This document shows, piece after piece, positions 44,138 through 52,306 of a stretch of 64,000 bases of DNA. Under the pieces are notes generated by a model. It was given only the letters and a program-made list of their open reading frames with translations, had not been told where the DNA came from and made no database searches. The DNA is from Streptosporangiaceae bacterium (GTDB lineage: Bacteria; Actinomycetota; Actinomycetes; Streptosporangiales; Streptosporangiaceae). The first letter of the stretch is position 1, and each line of letters begins with the position of its first letter. The stretch spans positions 32,240 to 96,239 of the forward strand of contig JAFAZE010000085.1 in the NCBI GenBank assembly GCA_019239975.1. Direction: 5' to 3'. The translations under genes were made by a program, and so were the position numbers.

Positions 44138-44758
44138 TCATGCTCCCGCGTTCGCGGTGACCGCGGCGGCGAGCTCGCGCATGCAGGCGGCCAGCCGCGC
44201 TGACTCACCCTCGCGAAGCAGCCGCGCGACAGCCTCGTTGTGCAGGGCGCCGAGCAGGACGTGCGCGAGGAGGTCCGCGCCGGCCTCCGGCCGGGCCTGT
44301 GCGATGAGCTCCGCGACGTGACCGTGCCAGAACACGTAAACCGGGTTGGACTGCCGTTCGCCGCCGCCGTGCTTCGCGGTCGCCACGGCGTGCTCGTGCG
44401 CGCTCATCAGCCCGACGTTGCGGGCCGCGAGGCCGATGAGCGCGTCGAGGAAGGCCGCGAGCCGCTCCCCGGGCGGCGCGCCGGGGCCAAGCGGCGGGGG
44501 GCCCGAGGTCACGGCCTCCCGCAGGGCTTCCGCGCGTTCCAGCATCAAGGCCCTCATCAGCCCCGCCCGGGTGCCGAACCGGTGGAACACCGTGGCCTTC
44601 CCAACGCCCGCCGCGGCGGCGACGCGCTCCACCGAGACCTCGCCGGGCTCGTGGCTCCGCAGCAGGTCTTCGGCCGCCTGCAGGATCGCGCGCCGGTTGC
44701 GCGCCGCGTCGGCACGCTCGCCGCGCCGCGACGGGGACGGTATGCCGGCCGCCGTCAC
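44138..44758 (-). CDS. TetR-family regulator
   Basis: The 206-residue protein has the TetR helix-turn-helix RRAILQAAEDLL...VSVERVAAAAGVGKATVFHRFGTRAGLM and a variable ligand-binding C-terminal domain. GTG 44758 is preferred because the upstream alternative GTG at 44788 lies in the middle of the operator palindrome. It diverges from an oxidoreductase gene with the operator placed inside that gene's promoter, so it very likely represses it. Confidence 0.88.
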   Translation of the reverse strand: MTAAGIPSPSRRGERADAARNRRAILQAAEDLLRSHEPGEVSVERVAAAAGVGKATVFHRFGTRAGLMRALMLERAEALREAVTSGPPPLGPGAPPGERLAAFLDALIGLAARNVGLMSAHEHAVATAKHGGGERQSNPVYVFWHGHVAELIAQARPEAGADLLAHVLLGALHNEAVARLLREGESARLAACMRELAAAVTANAGA

Positions 44759-44771
44759 CGCACCCGCCCTC

Positions 44772-44801
44772 TGGACAAACTGAACCACTGGTTCATATAG
44801 T
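44772..44801 (+). promoter_or_regulatory. Oxidoreductase promoter with TetR operator
   Basis: TGGACA (44772-44777) N18 TATAGT (44796-44801) drives the plus-strand gene. The spacer is almost filled by the 15-bp palindrome TGAACCA-C-TGGTTCA (44781-44795). CAAACTGAAC overlaps its left side and recurs at 44814-44823. Confidence 0.7.
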
Positions 44802-44861
44802 GGCTCCCGAGGTCAAACTGAACTTGCGGTCCAATTCTACCGGAGCAACGGGAGGCACATC

Positions 44862-45830
44862 ATGCGCGCGATCGTGATTCACGAGCAGGGCGGACCCGAA
44901 GTCCTCAAGCTCGAGGAGGTCCCGCAGCCCGCCGCCGGGCCTGGCCAGGTGCTCATCCGGAACGAGGCGATCGGGGTCAGCTACTCCGAGATCCCGATGC
45001 GTGCGGGCGTGTACCCGCCGCCCGTTTCGCTGCCAGCCGTGTTCGGCTTCGAGGCGGCGGGCATCGTGACCGAGGCCGGCGATGGCTCCGGCGCGTCCCT
45101 CGAAGGCAAGCGCGTGGTCGTGCTGAGCACGAGCTTTGGTTCCTACGCCGAGTACATGGCCGTGCCCGCGGACTCGGTCACCGTGGTGCCCGGCGGGGTG
45201 ACGGCGGCTGACGCCGTGGCGGTCGCGAACATGGCCGCGGTCGCGCTCTGCCTGCTGCGGCGGGCCCGCCTGACCGGAAGCGAGACCGTGCTGATCGAGG
45301 CGGCCGCGGGCGGCGTCGGCGGGTACCTGACGCAGCTTGCCCGCGAGCACGGGGCCGCCCGGATCATCGCGACCGCTGGCAGCCCGGCGAAGCGGGAGCA
45401 CGCCCGGTCGCTCGGCGCCGGCGCCGTGGTGGACCACACTGACCCTGGATGGCCGGACAAGCTGGGTGAAGTCCTCGGCGGGGCCGGGCTCGACGTGGTC
45501 TTCGAATCGCTCGGCGGCGAGTCAGCCGGCCGCCTGCTCGGCGCGATGACCCCGGTCAGCGGCCGGATGCTGCTGTACGGCGTGCTGAACGGCCCGCCCG
45601 CCATCGCGCCCGTGGACCTGCTGCACCGCGGCCTGACCCTCACCGGCTGCGCGGGCATGGGCGACTGGCTCGCCCTCGTCCAGGCCGCCCGAGGCGACGT
45701 CCTCCGCATGGTGGCCGACGGCCGGCTCCGCCCGCAGGTCGACAGCGTGCTCCCGCTCTCCGACGCCGCCAGGGCCCACGAGCGGACCGAAGCCCGCGCC
45801 GCCATGGGCAAGGTCGTTCTCGTCCCCTGA
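44862..45830 (+). CDS. NADPH:quinone-oxidoreductase-like medium-chain dehydrogenase
   Basis: The 322-residue protein belongs to the zinc-independent quinone oxidoreductase branch of medium-chain dehydrogenases: MRAIVIHEQGGPEVLKLEEVP at the start and the nucleotide-binding AAAGGVGGYLTQLAREHGA in the middle. It probably reduces quinones or enones with NADPH. ATG 44862 has GGGAGG about 8 bp upstream. A TetR operator lies in its promoter. Its last 309 bp overlap, in antisense, the extended frame of the next gene. Confidence 0.88.
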   Translation: MRAIVIHEQGGPEVLKLEEVPQPAAGPGQVLIRNEAIGVSYSEIPMRAGVYPPPVSLPAVFGFEAAGIVTEAGDGSGASLEGKRVVVLSTSFGSYAEYMAVPADSVTVVPGGVTAADAVAVANMAAVALCLLRRARLTGSETVLIEAAAGGVGGYLTQLAREHGAARIIATAGSPAKREHARSLGAGAVVDHTDPGWPDKLGEVLGGAGLDVVFESLGGESAGRLLGAMTPVSGRMLLYGVLNGPPAIAPVDLLHRGLTLTGCAGMGDWLALVQAARGDVLRMVADGRLRPQVDSVLPLSDAARAHERTEARAAMGKVVLVP

Positions 45831-46670
45831 CGCATCAGGAAGGATTCTCTCACCGGCCAGCCCGCAGAGCCGGGCGTGGATGTACTCGCAGAGCACCGCG
45901 TGCTCGTACACCATCGCCGGCACGTCGACGTTGGTGTCCACGCGCACCGGGGGCAGCGCCGCCCGCCAGGCGGGGAACGTGCCGTCACCGGTGAGGGCGG
46001 CGAGCACGGTGAGCAGCGAGGCGTCCAGCCGGAGCGAGTGCACGGCCCGCCGGTACTCGCTGGGGGTCAGGCAGAACGCGAACGGGATGTTCATCAGGCA
46101 CAGCGCGGTCTGAATGTCGAGGTTGAGAAGGCGGCGGGTCCCGGGTTCCGGGTCCACGGCCGGGACGGCGAGCATGCCGAAGTCGAGATCCCCGCGGGTG
46201 GGCCAGCGCCGCCCTCCGGCGCCGCCGAGGGCGGACAGCGCCCGGTAGACGTTGAGGTCGTGCTCGATCACGGCGCGGTCGCCGAGCCCGGACAGCGTCA
46301 CCGGCCGCAGCGAGACCTCGCGCAGCCCGGGCACGCCCGCGTTCCGCACGCAGAAGTTCAGCAGGTTCGTCTCCACGATGAAGTGCCTGATCAGCAGCGA
46401 GACGGCGTCCGGGGAGACGAACCTGCGCAGGAACCACAGGCACATCCGGTCCATGGTCGCGTGGGCGGAGAACCGGACCGGGCAGAGCCGCTTGCCGGCG
46501 ACGATGAGCGTGACCGCCGCCCGTGACAGGATCCGTACCCACGGGTAGAGGAACGTGCGGCTGGCCCGCCGCTGGTCGGCGATCACAAGGCGGAGAACCG
46601 CCCGGTCCATCGGGATCGACGGGTCGGCGTACATGACCTCCCACAGCGACAGCCCGGACCCGTCAGACAT
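45522..46670 (-). CDS. Uncharacterised protein, partner of the ketosynthase fusion
   Basis: I do not recognise a characterised family with confidence (a DUF6999-type protein is possible). The first about 280 residues look like a real domain: mostly helical, with hydrophobic stretches (WVRILSRAAVTLIVAGKRL), conserved-looking FIVETNLLNFCVRNAG and IEHDLNVYRALSALGG, and Cys/His residues. From about residue 280 the frame continues 103 residues over the antisense strand of the oxidoreductase gene; this tail is compositionally arbitrary. ATG 46670 overlaps the upstream ketosynthase stop by 8 bp, so the two are co-translated and probably work together. Confidence 0.65.
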   Translation of the reverse strand: MSDGSGLSLWEVMYADPSIPMDRAVLRLVIADQRRASRTFLYPWVRILSRAAVTLIVAGKRLCPVRFSAHATMDRMCLWFLRRFVSPDAVSLLIRHFIVETNLLNFCVRNAGVPGLREVSLRPVTLSGLGDRAVIEHDLNVYRALSALGGAGGRRWPTRGDLDFGMLAVPAVDPEPGTRRLLNLDIQTALCLMNIPFAFCLTPSEYRRAVHSLRLDASLLTVLAALTGDGTFPAWRAALPPVRVDTNVDVPAMVYEHAVLCEYIHARLCGLAGERILPDASGDENDLAHGGAGFGPLVGPGGVGEREHAVDLRAEPAVGHHAEDVASGGLDEGEPVAHARAAGEGQAAVQQVHGRDGGRAVQHAVQQHPAADRGHRAEQAAG

Positions 46671-48492
46671 GGTCGAGCTCCTCGAGCTGCAGCGCGTAGA
46701 GCCGCGCGGTCACCCGTGCGGTCCTGACGATCCGGGTGACCGCGGAGTCGTCGAGCAGCCCGGAGCGCAGCGCGGCCGTCAGCGTCCGGAAATGCTCTTC
46801 GTCGCCTCCCGCGTGGTACCGAAGGAAGCTGAGCTGGTCGTCGCGAAGCCCGAGGCTTCCGGCAAGCCGATCCGCCCAGCCCCCGGCCTTCCGCATGCCC
46901 AGGCCCTCGATCACGAACATCGCGCCGAGCAGGTCCACGGGGTCGGGCAGGCCAGCCCGGTGGAAGACGAAGGCGGACAGCGCCGAGGACCCGATGTTCG
47001 GCGCGGTGCCCGCCATCACCCGCGGGTCGCCGCCGACCGCGACGTAATCGCGTTCGAGCAGCTGGTAGTCACGGTGCTCGGCGGCGGCATGCTGGATCGC
47101 GGCGCTGCGCAGCCAGAACAGCTCGGCGGAGAAGTTCGCGGCGGCGAGCGAGATCCACCGCCCGCCGTCGACGACCTGCTGGCGCAGGTTCACCAGCAGC
47201 CTGCGGTAGTCGTCGAGCGCCGCCGTGCCGTCCTCGATCCGCCGCACGATGGGCACCCTGGCCAGCGCGCGCTGCAGCTCCGCCCAGACCTCGGCCAGCT
47301 CGCTGAACGCGCGCGCAACGGCCGGGGGATCGCCGTCCTGCGGACGGCCCAGCGGGGATTGCGACAGCTCCGCCGGGCTCGGGCCGCCTCCCGGGCCCAC
47401 GCAGGTCAGCTGGGCGAAGGCGAGGGTGAAGCGCCCGGATTCCGGAACGATCAGCAAAACCCGCTCCCCGGGACGCATCCGCGGCCGCGCCGCCTCGAGC
47501 ATCACGAAGATGCTCGCCGCTCCCGTGTTGCCCGCGGTGTGCAGATTCGTGAACCAGCGGTCCTCATCGAGCGTGTACCCGGCGTCGCGCAGGCGGCGCA
47601 GCAGCTTCCCGCGGAAGTGCTCGGCGCTGTAATGACACAGGACGTGCTCGGTGCGCGGGTCGATCCGCCCGGCCCTGACCAGCGCGCCGAACTCGGCCAC
47701 CCCCATGTCGATCAGGGCGGGCAGCGCTGACATGTCCTGCCGCAGCCTGGGGACGGTGAATTCCCGGGCGCCCCCCGCGTCACGCAGGTCGAGCCAGGTG
47801 GCGCCCGCTTTCGGTTCACGCCCGGAGCCCAGGCCCGCGCTCATGCACACGGGATGGCTGTGCGCGTGGGACACCAGGTGCATCCAGTCCACCCGCATGC
47901 TCACGCCGTCGGGCCGCGGCTGCGGTTCCACCACGACCGCACCGGCGCCGTCCGACAGCGTCCAGCGCAGGAACGTGGTGTCCGGCGTGTCCGGCACGCT
48001 CGCGGCCAGCGAGCGGCTCACCAGCTCGGAGCCGACCGCGACGGCCACCGGATGCTCGCCCAGCCGAACGGCGGACACGGCGGCCTTGAGCGCCGCCATG
48101 CCCGACGCGCACACCCCAGCGGCCGACAGCAGCTCCATCGGGCCGCCGCCGAGCCGGCCGTGCACCATCGAGGCGAAGCCGGGAACCAGCAGGTCGCCCT
48201 GGGTTGTGCCGGTGGCCAGCATGCGTACCGCCCGCGGCCGAAGGCCCCGGTCGGCGAGCGCGCGCCTGGCGGCCTGCGCGGCCAGCTCCTCGTTCAGCAT
48301 CAGGGTCATGCCCTTGCCGTCGATGGCGTAGTGCCTCGTCTTGATCCCGTTCGCCGCGAGCGTCCTCTCCCGGAGCGCGGCACCGCGCGGGTCGCCGGCG
48401 CCGAACCGGCCCGCGAGTTCCTCGTTGCTGACCGGTTCGCCGGGCAGGTAGGCGCCGACGCCGGTGATGTATGCCTCGTTCATGACGTTCAT
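46663..48492 (-). CDS. Ketoacyl synthase III fused to a heme-oxygenase-like domain
   Basis: The 609-residue protein has two parts. Residues about 1-370 form a thiolase-fold KAS III with catalytic Cys128 (SAAGVCASG), His287 (CHYSAEHF) and Asn322 (HTAGNTGAAS), so condensation is possible. Residues about 400-609 are all-helical and resemble heme-oxygenase-like diiron oxidases/TenA proteins: His468/His473, Glu529 (FVIEGLG) and His560-x3-Asp564-x2-His567 (RYHAGGDEEHF) match the ligand pattern, although the first glutamate ligand is not obvious. Known relatives of the second domain desaturate, decarboxylate or N-oxygenate acyl and amino substrates. The two activities in one chain suggest a condensation product that is then oxidised. 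It is co-translated with an uncharacterised partner. ATG 48483 is an alternative start. Confidence 0.85.
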   Translation of the reverse strand: MNVMNEAYITGVGAYLPGEPVSNEELAGRFGAGDPRGAALRERTLAANGIKTRHYAIDGKGMTLMLNEELAAQAARRALADRGLRPRAVRMLATGTTQGDLLVPGFASMVHGRLGGGPMELLSAAGVCASGMAALKAAVSAVRLGEHPVAVAVGSELVSRSLAASVPDTPDTTFLRWTLSDGAGAVVVEPQPRPDGVSMRVDWMHLVSHAHSHPVCMSAGLGSGREPKAGATWLDLRDAGGAREFTVPRLRQDMSALPALIDMGVAEFGALVRAGRIDPRTEHVLCHYSAEHFRGKLLRRLRDAGYTLDEDRWFTNLHTAGNTGAASIFVMLEAARPRMRPGERVLLIVPESGRFTLAFAQLTCVGPGGGPSPAELSQSPLGRPQDGDPPAVARAFSELAEVWAELQRALARVPIVRRIEDGTAALDDYRRLLVNLRQQVVDGGRWISLAAANFSAELFWLRSAAIQHAAAEHRDYQLLERDYVAVGGDPRVMAGTAPNIGSSALSAFVFHRAGLPDPVDLLGAMFVIEGLGMRKAGGWADRLAGSLGLRDDQLSFLRYHAGGDEEHFRTLTAALRSGLLDDSAVTRIVRTARVTARLYALQLEELDHV

Positions 48493-48590
48493 TCAGCCAC
48501 CGGGGCGGGCGGCCCCACATCGGCTCACCTACTCGCCCGCCGCGTGCCCGTTACTCAGCTCCGTGCGCGGGCCGTACCAGGTACCGGTAC

Positions 48591-49229
48591 TCAGTCGTTC
48601 CGGCTGCCGGCGCCCGGCCGCGGCGGCCGCGGCCGTGGCGTGCCAGGCCGTGCCACGCCGGCGGCCCCCAGGCCGGCCAGGATCAGCAGGCCGCCCGCGA
48701 TCGTGGCCGCGGTCAGGCGCTCGCCGAGGAATGCCACCGCGCCGAGCACGCTGACCACGGGCTCGAGAAAGAGCAGCATGCTGGTGCGGGTGCTGCCGGC
48801 CGCGAGCACGGCCCTGTTCCACAGCAGCATCCCGGCCACGGTGGAGCCGAGTGCCAGGAAGGCGAGTTCGCCCCACACCCGCGGCGGCAGCGCGGCGAGC
48901 CGCGGCGCGGAGAGTGTCCAAACGAAGGCCAGGTAGGGAACCGTGCCCACGACCGTGGAGGCGGCCGTGGCGGGCAGCCATTGCAGGCCCACGGTGACCG
49001 GCAGGTTGTAGCCGATGAACCCGAGGGCGCCCGCGACCGCGAGCCGTCCCGCCGAACGCGGTGTCAGGCGCCGGAAGACCGGCACGGCCCGGGGCAGCAG
49101 CACCAGGGCGGCCGCGCACAGGCGCATCACCAGCAGCGGCAGCGGCGCGAGGTGCGCGACCGCCGCGCGGGTGGCCACCGGCGCGAGTCCCCACATGATC
49201 ACGGCCAGCAGGCCGCCGGCGAGGTTCAC
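48591..49229 (-). CDS. EamA/DMT-type transporter, shortened
   Basis: From GTG 49229 the protein has 212 residues, against about 280-300 for a normal ten-helix EamA transporter. The first half starts normally (AGGLLAVIMWGLAPVATRA) but after ASTVVGTVPYLAFVWTL the sequence moves directly into a second-half block (LPPRVWGELAFLALGSTVAGMLLWNRAV...FLEPVVSVLGAVAFLGE). About three helices appear to be deleted from the middle. The upstream extension of the frame lacks hydrophobic character and good starts. It may be a decayed exporter or a functional short variant, and it lies beside the ketosynthase fusion gene on the same strand. Confidence 0.65.
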   Translation of the reverse strand: MNLAGGLLAVIMWGLAPVATRAAVAHLAPLPLLVMRLCAAALVLLPRAVPVFRRLTPRSAGRLAVAGALGFIGYNLPVTVGLQWLPATAASTVVGTVPYLAFVWTLSAPRLAALPPRVWGELAFLALGSTVAGMLLWNRAVLAAGSTRTSMLLFLEPVVSVLGAVAFLGERLTAATIAGGLLILAGLGAAGVARPGTPRPRPPRPGAGSRND

Positions 49230-49334
49230 GGGCGGGGAGCAGGCAGCGGCCCGTAATCGCCAGCCGTCATGGGTATCTCTCCCTTGGTTCCCATTCTGGG
49301 CCGTGACACGGCCAGTGTGCTGTAATGGTCGCCA

Positions 49335-52115
49335 ATGCTGCCACGCGTTGCGCCAATCTTGATCGCGGCCCTCGCGGCCGCGTTGCTCCCAACCGGGGGA
49401 GCCGCGGTCACCGACCGGGCCCCGGCGGGCGTGATCACCGTACAAGGGGAGACGCCTGCGCGGTCAAACATCCCGGTCGCCGCCGACCCGCGGGCCTCCG
49501 GCGGCAAATACCTGTCGCTTGACACCGTCCACGCGCCGCCGGATGGCGGATGGTACGCCACCTACCGGCTAGCCGTCCCCGCGGCCGGCGTCTATCGCCT
49601 GGATGCCGTGCTCACGTCGCCGGCAATGGCGGACCGCGATCCGAAGGGAGGCTCCTGGTTCGATCTCTCCGTCAACGGTGCGCCGTACGGCGAGGTTGCA
49701 AAGTCCGAGCCAGCCTGGGCCGATCCTCGCCAGACACCGCCGGCGTGGGGCTCGCTCGTCCACGCGCGGATCGGGGACGTCGAGCTCGGCAGGGGCATCA
49801 ACACGATCTCCTTCAGGGTCGTCGAGCCGCGCGTCAGCATGTCGCCCGTCGGGTATCACTTCCTGCTCGACGTCTTCACGCTCACGCCGGTGCGCGTCGC
49901 TCTCGCAAGCGTGTACCTCTCCGATCCGGCGAGTAACCTCGGCATCTACCGCGATGACCGGGAGCTGCTTCACTTCCGCCTCAATGGCCACGCGCCGCGT
50001 TCCCAGACGGTCGCCTACCGGATCCTCGACTACTTCTCCCGCACGGTCGCGGCCGGCGCCGCACGGGTCCCCGCCGGCGCCGGCGGCGCCGCGATCCGCC
50101 TCCCGCACCTGCCGCCCGGCAACTACCGCGCGATCGCGGCGCTCCGGTCCGCTCCGACCGCACAGGTCACCGGCTACTTTGCGCGCCTGCCTGCCCGATT
50201 GCCGGTGATGGGGCCGGCCAACCGTTTCGGGGTCACCACCTCGGCGCCGTGGCTTCTTCCCCCGTCGCGGGTCGCTCCGTTCGCCCGGGCGCTGCGCGCC
50301 GCGGGGGTCGGTTACGTGCGCGACGAGATGGACTGGAAGGTCATCGAGCCCGCCCGCGGGCGATTCCTGACGAGCCCGGCCGGACGCTTCGCGCACGCGT
50401 TCCGCGCCGCGGGCATCAGGACGCTCGGCGCGCTCTGGACGCTGACCGGCAACCTCCGGGCACCCGGCTGGGCCACCACGCCGGCGTCGGGCGCGCTTCC
50501 CGCCGACCTGCGCGACGCGTACGCTCTCATGAGCCACCTCGCGAGACAGGCCCCGGCACTCGGGCTGGACGCCCTCGAGGTCTGGAACGAGCCCGACGTC
50601 GACGTGAGCGCCGGGACGTACAGTCGCACGCCCGCGGACCAGCACGCCGCGTATGTCAAGGCCGCAACGCTTGCCATCACCGACCACGCGAGCCGCCCGC
50701 TCGCGTCGCTGTCCGGGCTCGCGGGCACCGGCCCATTCCAGGACGTGATGCTCCAGAACGGCGTCGCCCGCTACGCGGACCTGTGGGCCTTCCACGCGTA
50801 CGGCTACGCGTTCACGGCGAACGGGACGCCGGTGCAGTTCCCGCCGGACGCCGCAACCAACGCGGAACTGCGGCGTCTGTACGAGTACCAGGGCCAGCTG
50901 TGGATGACGGAGTCCGGGATCTTCCTGAAGGCAGCCCCGGACGGGGGACTCAACTACGCGCAGCAGGTCACCGAGGCGCGCTACCTCGTGCAATCGACCG
51001 TGCTCGACTTCGCAGCCGGCGTCGGCAAGCTTTTCTGGTTCTCCGGGCCGCCCTACTGCGCAGCCGGCTTCGCGTGCTTCGGACTGTTCGACAGCTACTT
51101 CCGGCCATGGCCGGCCTACAGCGCGCTGGCCGCGATGACCTCGCTTCTCGGCCGGGCGAACTTCGCACATGAGCTTCACGGCCTTCCGGCCGGCGTCAGC
51201 GGCGACGTGTTCAAAGACGGCGGGCGCGCGGTGACCGTCGTGTGGGCGCGGTCGCCGGCGAAGGTGGACGTCCCGGTGCCGGGAGATGGCGTACGGATGT
51301 ACGACATCATGGGTGCGAGCCACCCCGTGCTCGCGACGGCCCGCGGCGCCGTCCGGCTCGTGGCCTCACCCGATCCGGTCTACCTGGTCTCCGGCGGCGG
51401 CGCTGGGCTCGCGGCGAGGCCGGCGGCGCGGGACGACCGCCGGACGATCCCGCGACTGCCGGCGGCGGACCACATCGTCCTCAACCAGCGTTACGCCGCC
51501 GCCGCCATGCCAGCGCCGCCGCCGTTCGGCTACCGGCTCCGCAGGACGACCGCGATGTCGCTCGACGTCTACAACTTCAATGCCACGCCCCAGACTGTGA
51601 CCGTCGTGCCGCACGCGTGGGGCGGCTGGGTGGCGGCGCCGGCGGCGCAGACGGTCAGCGTCCCCGCGAACGGCCGGGTCAGCGTTCCCTTCGTGCTCAC
51701 GGCCCGCGCAACGGTGCACCCCTGGGCCGATTACCCGCTCGTCTTCGCGGCGAGCATGGCCGGCCGGCCGGGGGTCACCCCCTCCGTTTCGCGCATCCTG
51801 CTCGACAGCGGGACGCCTGGCGCGCCCGTGCCGCTCTTCCCCTCGATCACGCGCGTCGCGCCCGCTGACGGGGGCGTTGTGACCAGCGGGCATGTAGTGC
51901 TCCGAGCGCACATCGCCGACCTGCTTTCCGGGGTCGACCCATCGAGTGTGGTCGTGGAGGTGGACGGGCGCCGCGTTCCGGGGCGCTTCGGTCCAGGCAC
52001 CGGTCAGCTGAGGGCGTCGCTGCACCTACCGCGCGGCGCGCACATCCTCTGGATCCGTGCGTACAACAACGCTGACGCGCCCGCACAGGCCTCCGTCCAT
52101 GTGACCGTCCGTTAG
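49335..52115 (+). CDS. Secreted glycoside hydrolase-like protein (clan A TIM barrel, GH39/GH5-like)
   Basis: The 926-residue protein has an N-terminal signal peptide (VAPILIAALAAALLPTGGAA), a carbohydrate-binding-like beta domain (residues about 30-200), a linker beta domain, and a TIM-barrel (about 290-620) with the probable acid/base Glu419 in EVWNEPDVD and nucleophile Glu526 in LWMTESGIF. After it come two or three beta-sandwich/Ig-like domains. This is the layout of large extracellular clan-A glycosidases, but the family and substrate cannot be fixed by eye. ATG 49335 has no strong ribosome binding site. No sugar transporter is adjacent. Confidence 0.75.
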   Translation: MLPRVAPILIAALAAALLPTGGAAVTDRAPAGVITVQGETPARSNIPVAADPRASGGKYLSLDTVHAPPDGGWYATYRLAVPAAGVYRLDAVLTSPAMADRDPKGGSWFDLSVNGAPYGEVAKSEPAWADPRQTPPAWGSLVHARIGDVELGRGINTISFRVVEPRVSMSPVGYHFLLDVFTLTPVRVALASVYLSDPASNLGIYRDDRELLHFRLNGHAPRSQTVAYRILDYFSRTVAAGAARVPAGAGGAAIRLPHLPPGNYRAIAALRSAPTAQVTGYFARLPARLPVMGPANRFGVTTSAPWLLPPSRVAPFARALRAAGVGYVRDEMDWKVIEPARGRFLTSPAGRFAHAFRAAGIRTLGALWTLTGNLRAPGWATTPASGALPADLRDAYALMSHLARQAPALGLDALEVWNEPDVDVSAGTYSRTPADQHAAYVKAATLAITDHASRPLASLSGLAGTGPFQDVMLQNGVARYADLWAFHAYGYAFTANGTPVQFPPDAATNAELRRLYEYQGQLWMTESGIFLKAAPDGGLNYAQQVTEARYLVQSTVLDFAAGVGKLFWFSGPPYCAAGFACFGLFDSYFRPWPAYSALAAMTSLLGRANFAHELHGLPAGVSGDVFKDGGRAVTVVWARSPAKVDVPVPGDGVRMYDIMGASHPVLATARGAVRLVASPDPVYLVSGGGAGLAARPAARDDRRTIPRLPAADHIVLNQRYAAAAMPAPPPFGYRLRRTTAMSLDVYNFNATPQTVTVVPHAWGGWVAAPAAQTVSVPANGRVSVPFVLTARATVHPWADYPLVFAASMAGRPGVTPSVSRILLDSGTPGAPVPLFPSITRVAPADGGVVTSGHVVLRAHIADLLSGVDPSSVVVEVDGRRVPGRFGPGTGQLRASLHLPRGAHILWIRAYNNADAPAQASVHVTVR

Positions 52116-52306
52116 GCCCGGAGCCCGCGCATCAGCCGGACGGTGGATGCCGGGCGGCCGGGCGGCCGGCTGGTGGCCTCCGCCCGCGGCTCCGGAAGGT
52201 CTGGCCACACGGGCGATCCGCCCGCGGGGGGCGCCGGGCGATGCTCGTCATGGCACTGGGCGCGGCCGGGGAAGCCGCCGCCCGTAACGGGAGGCATGGA
52301 GGCGGC

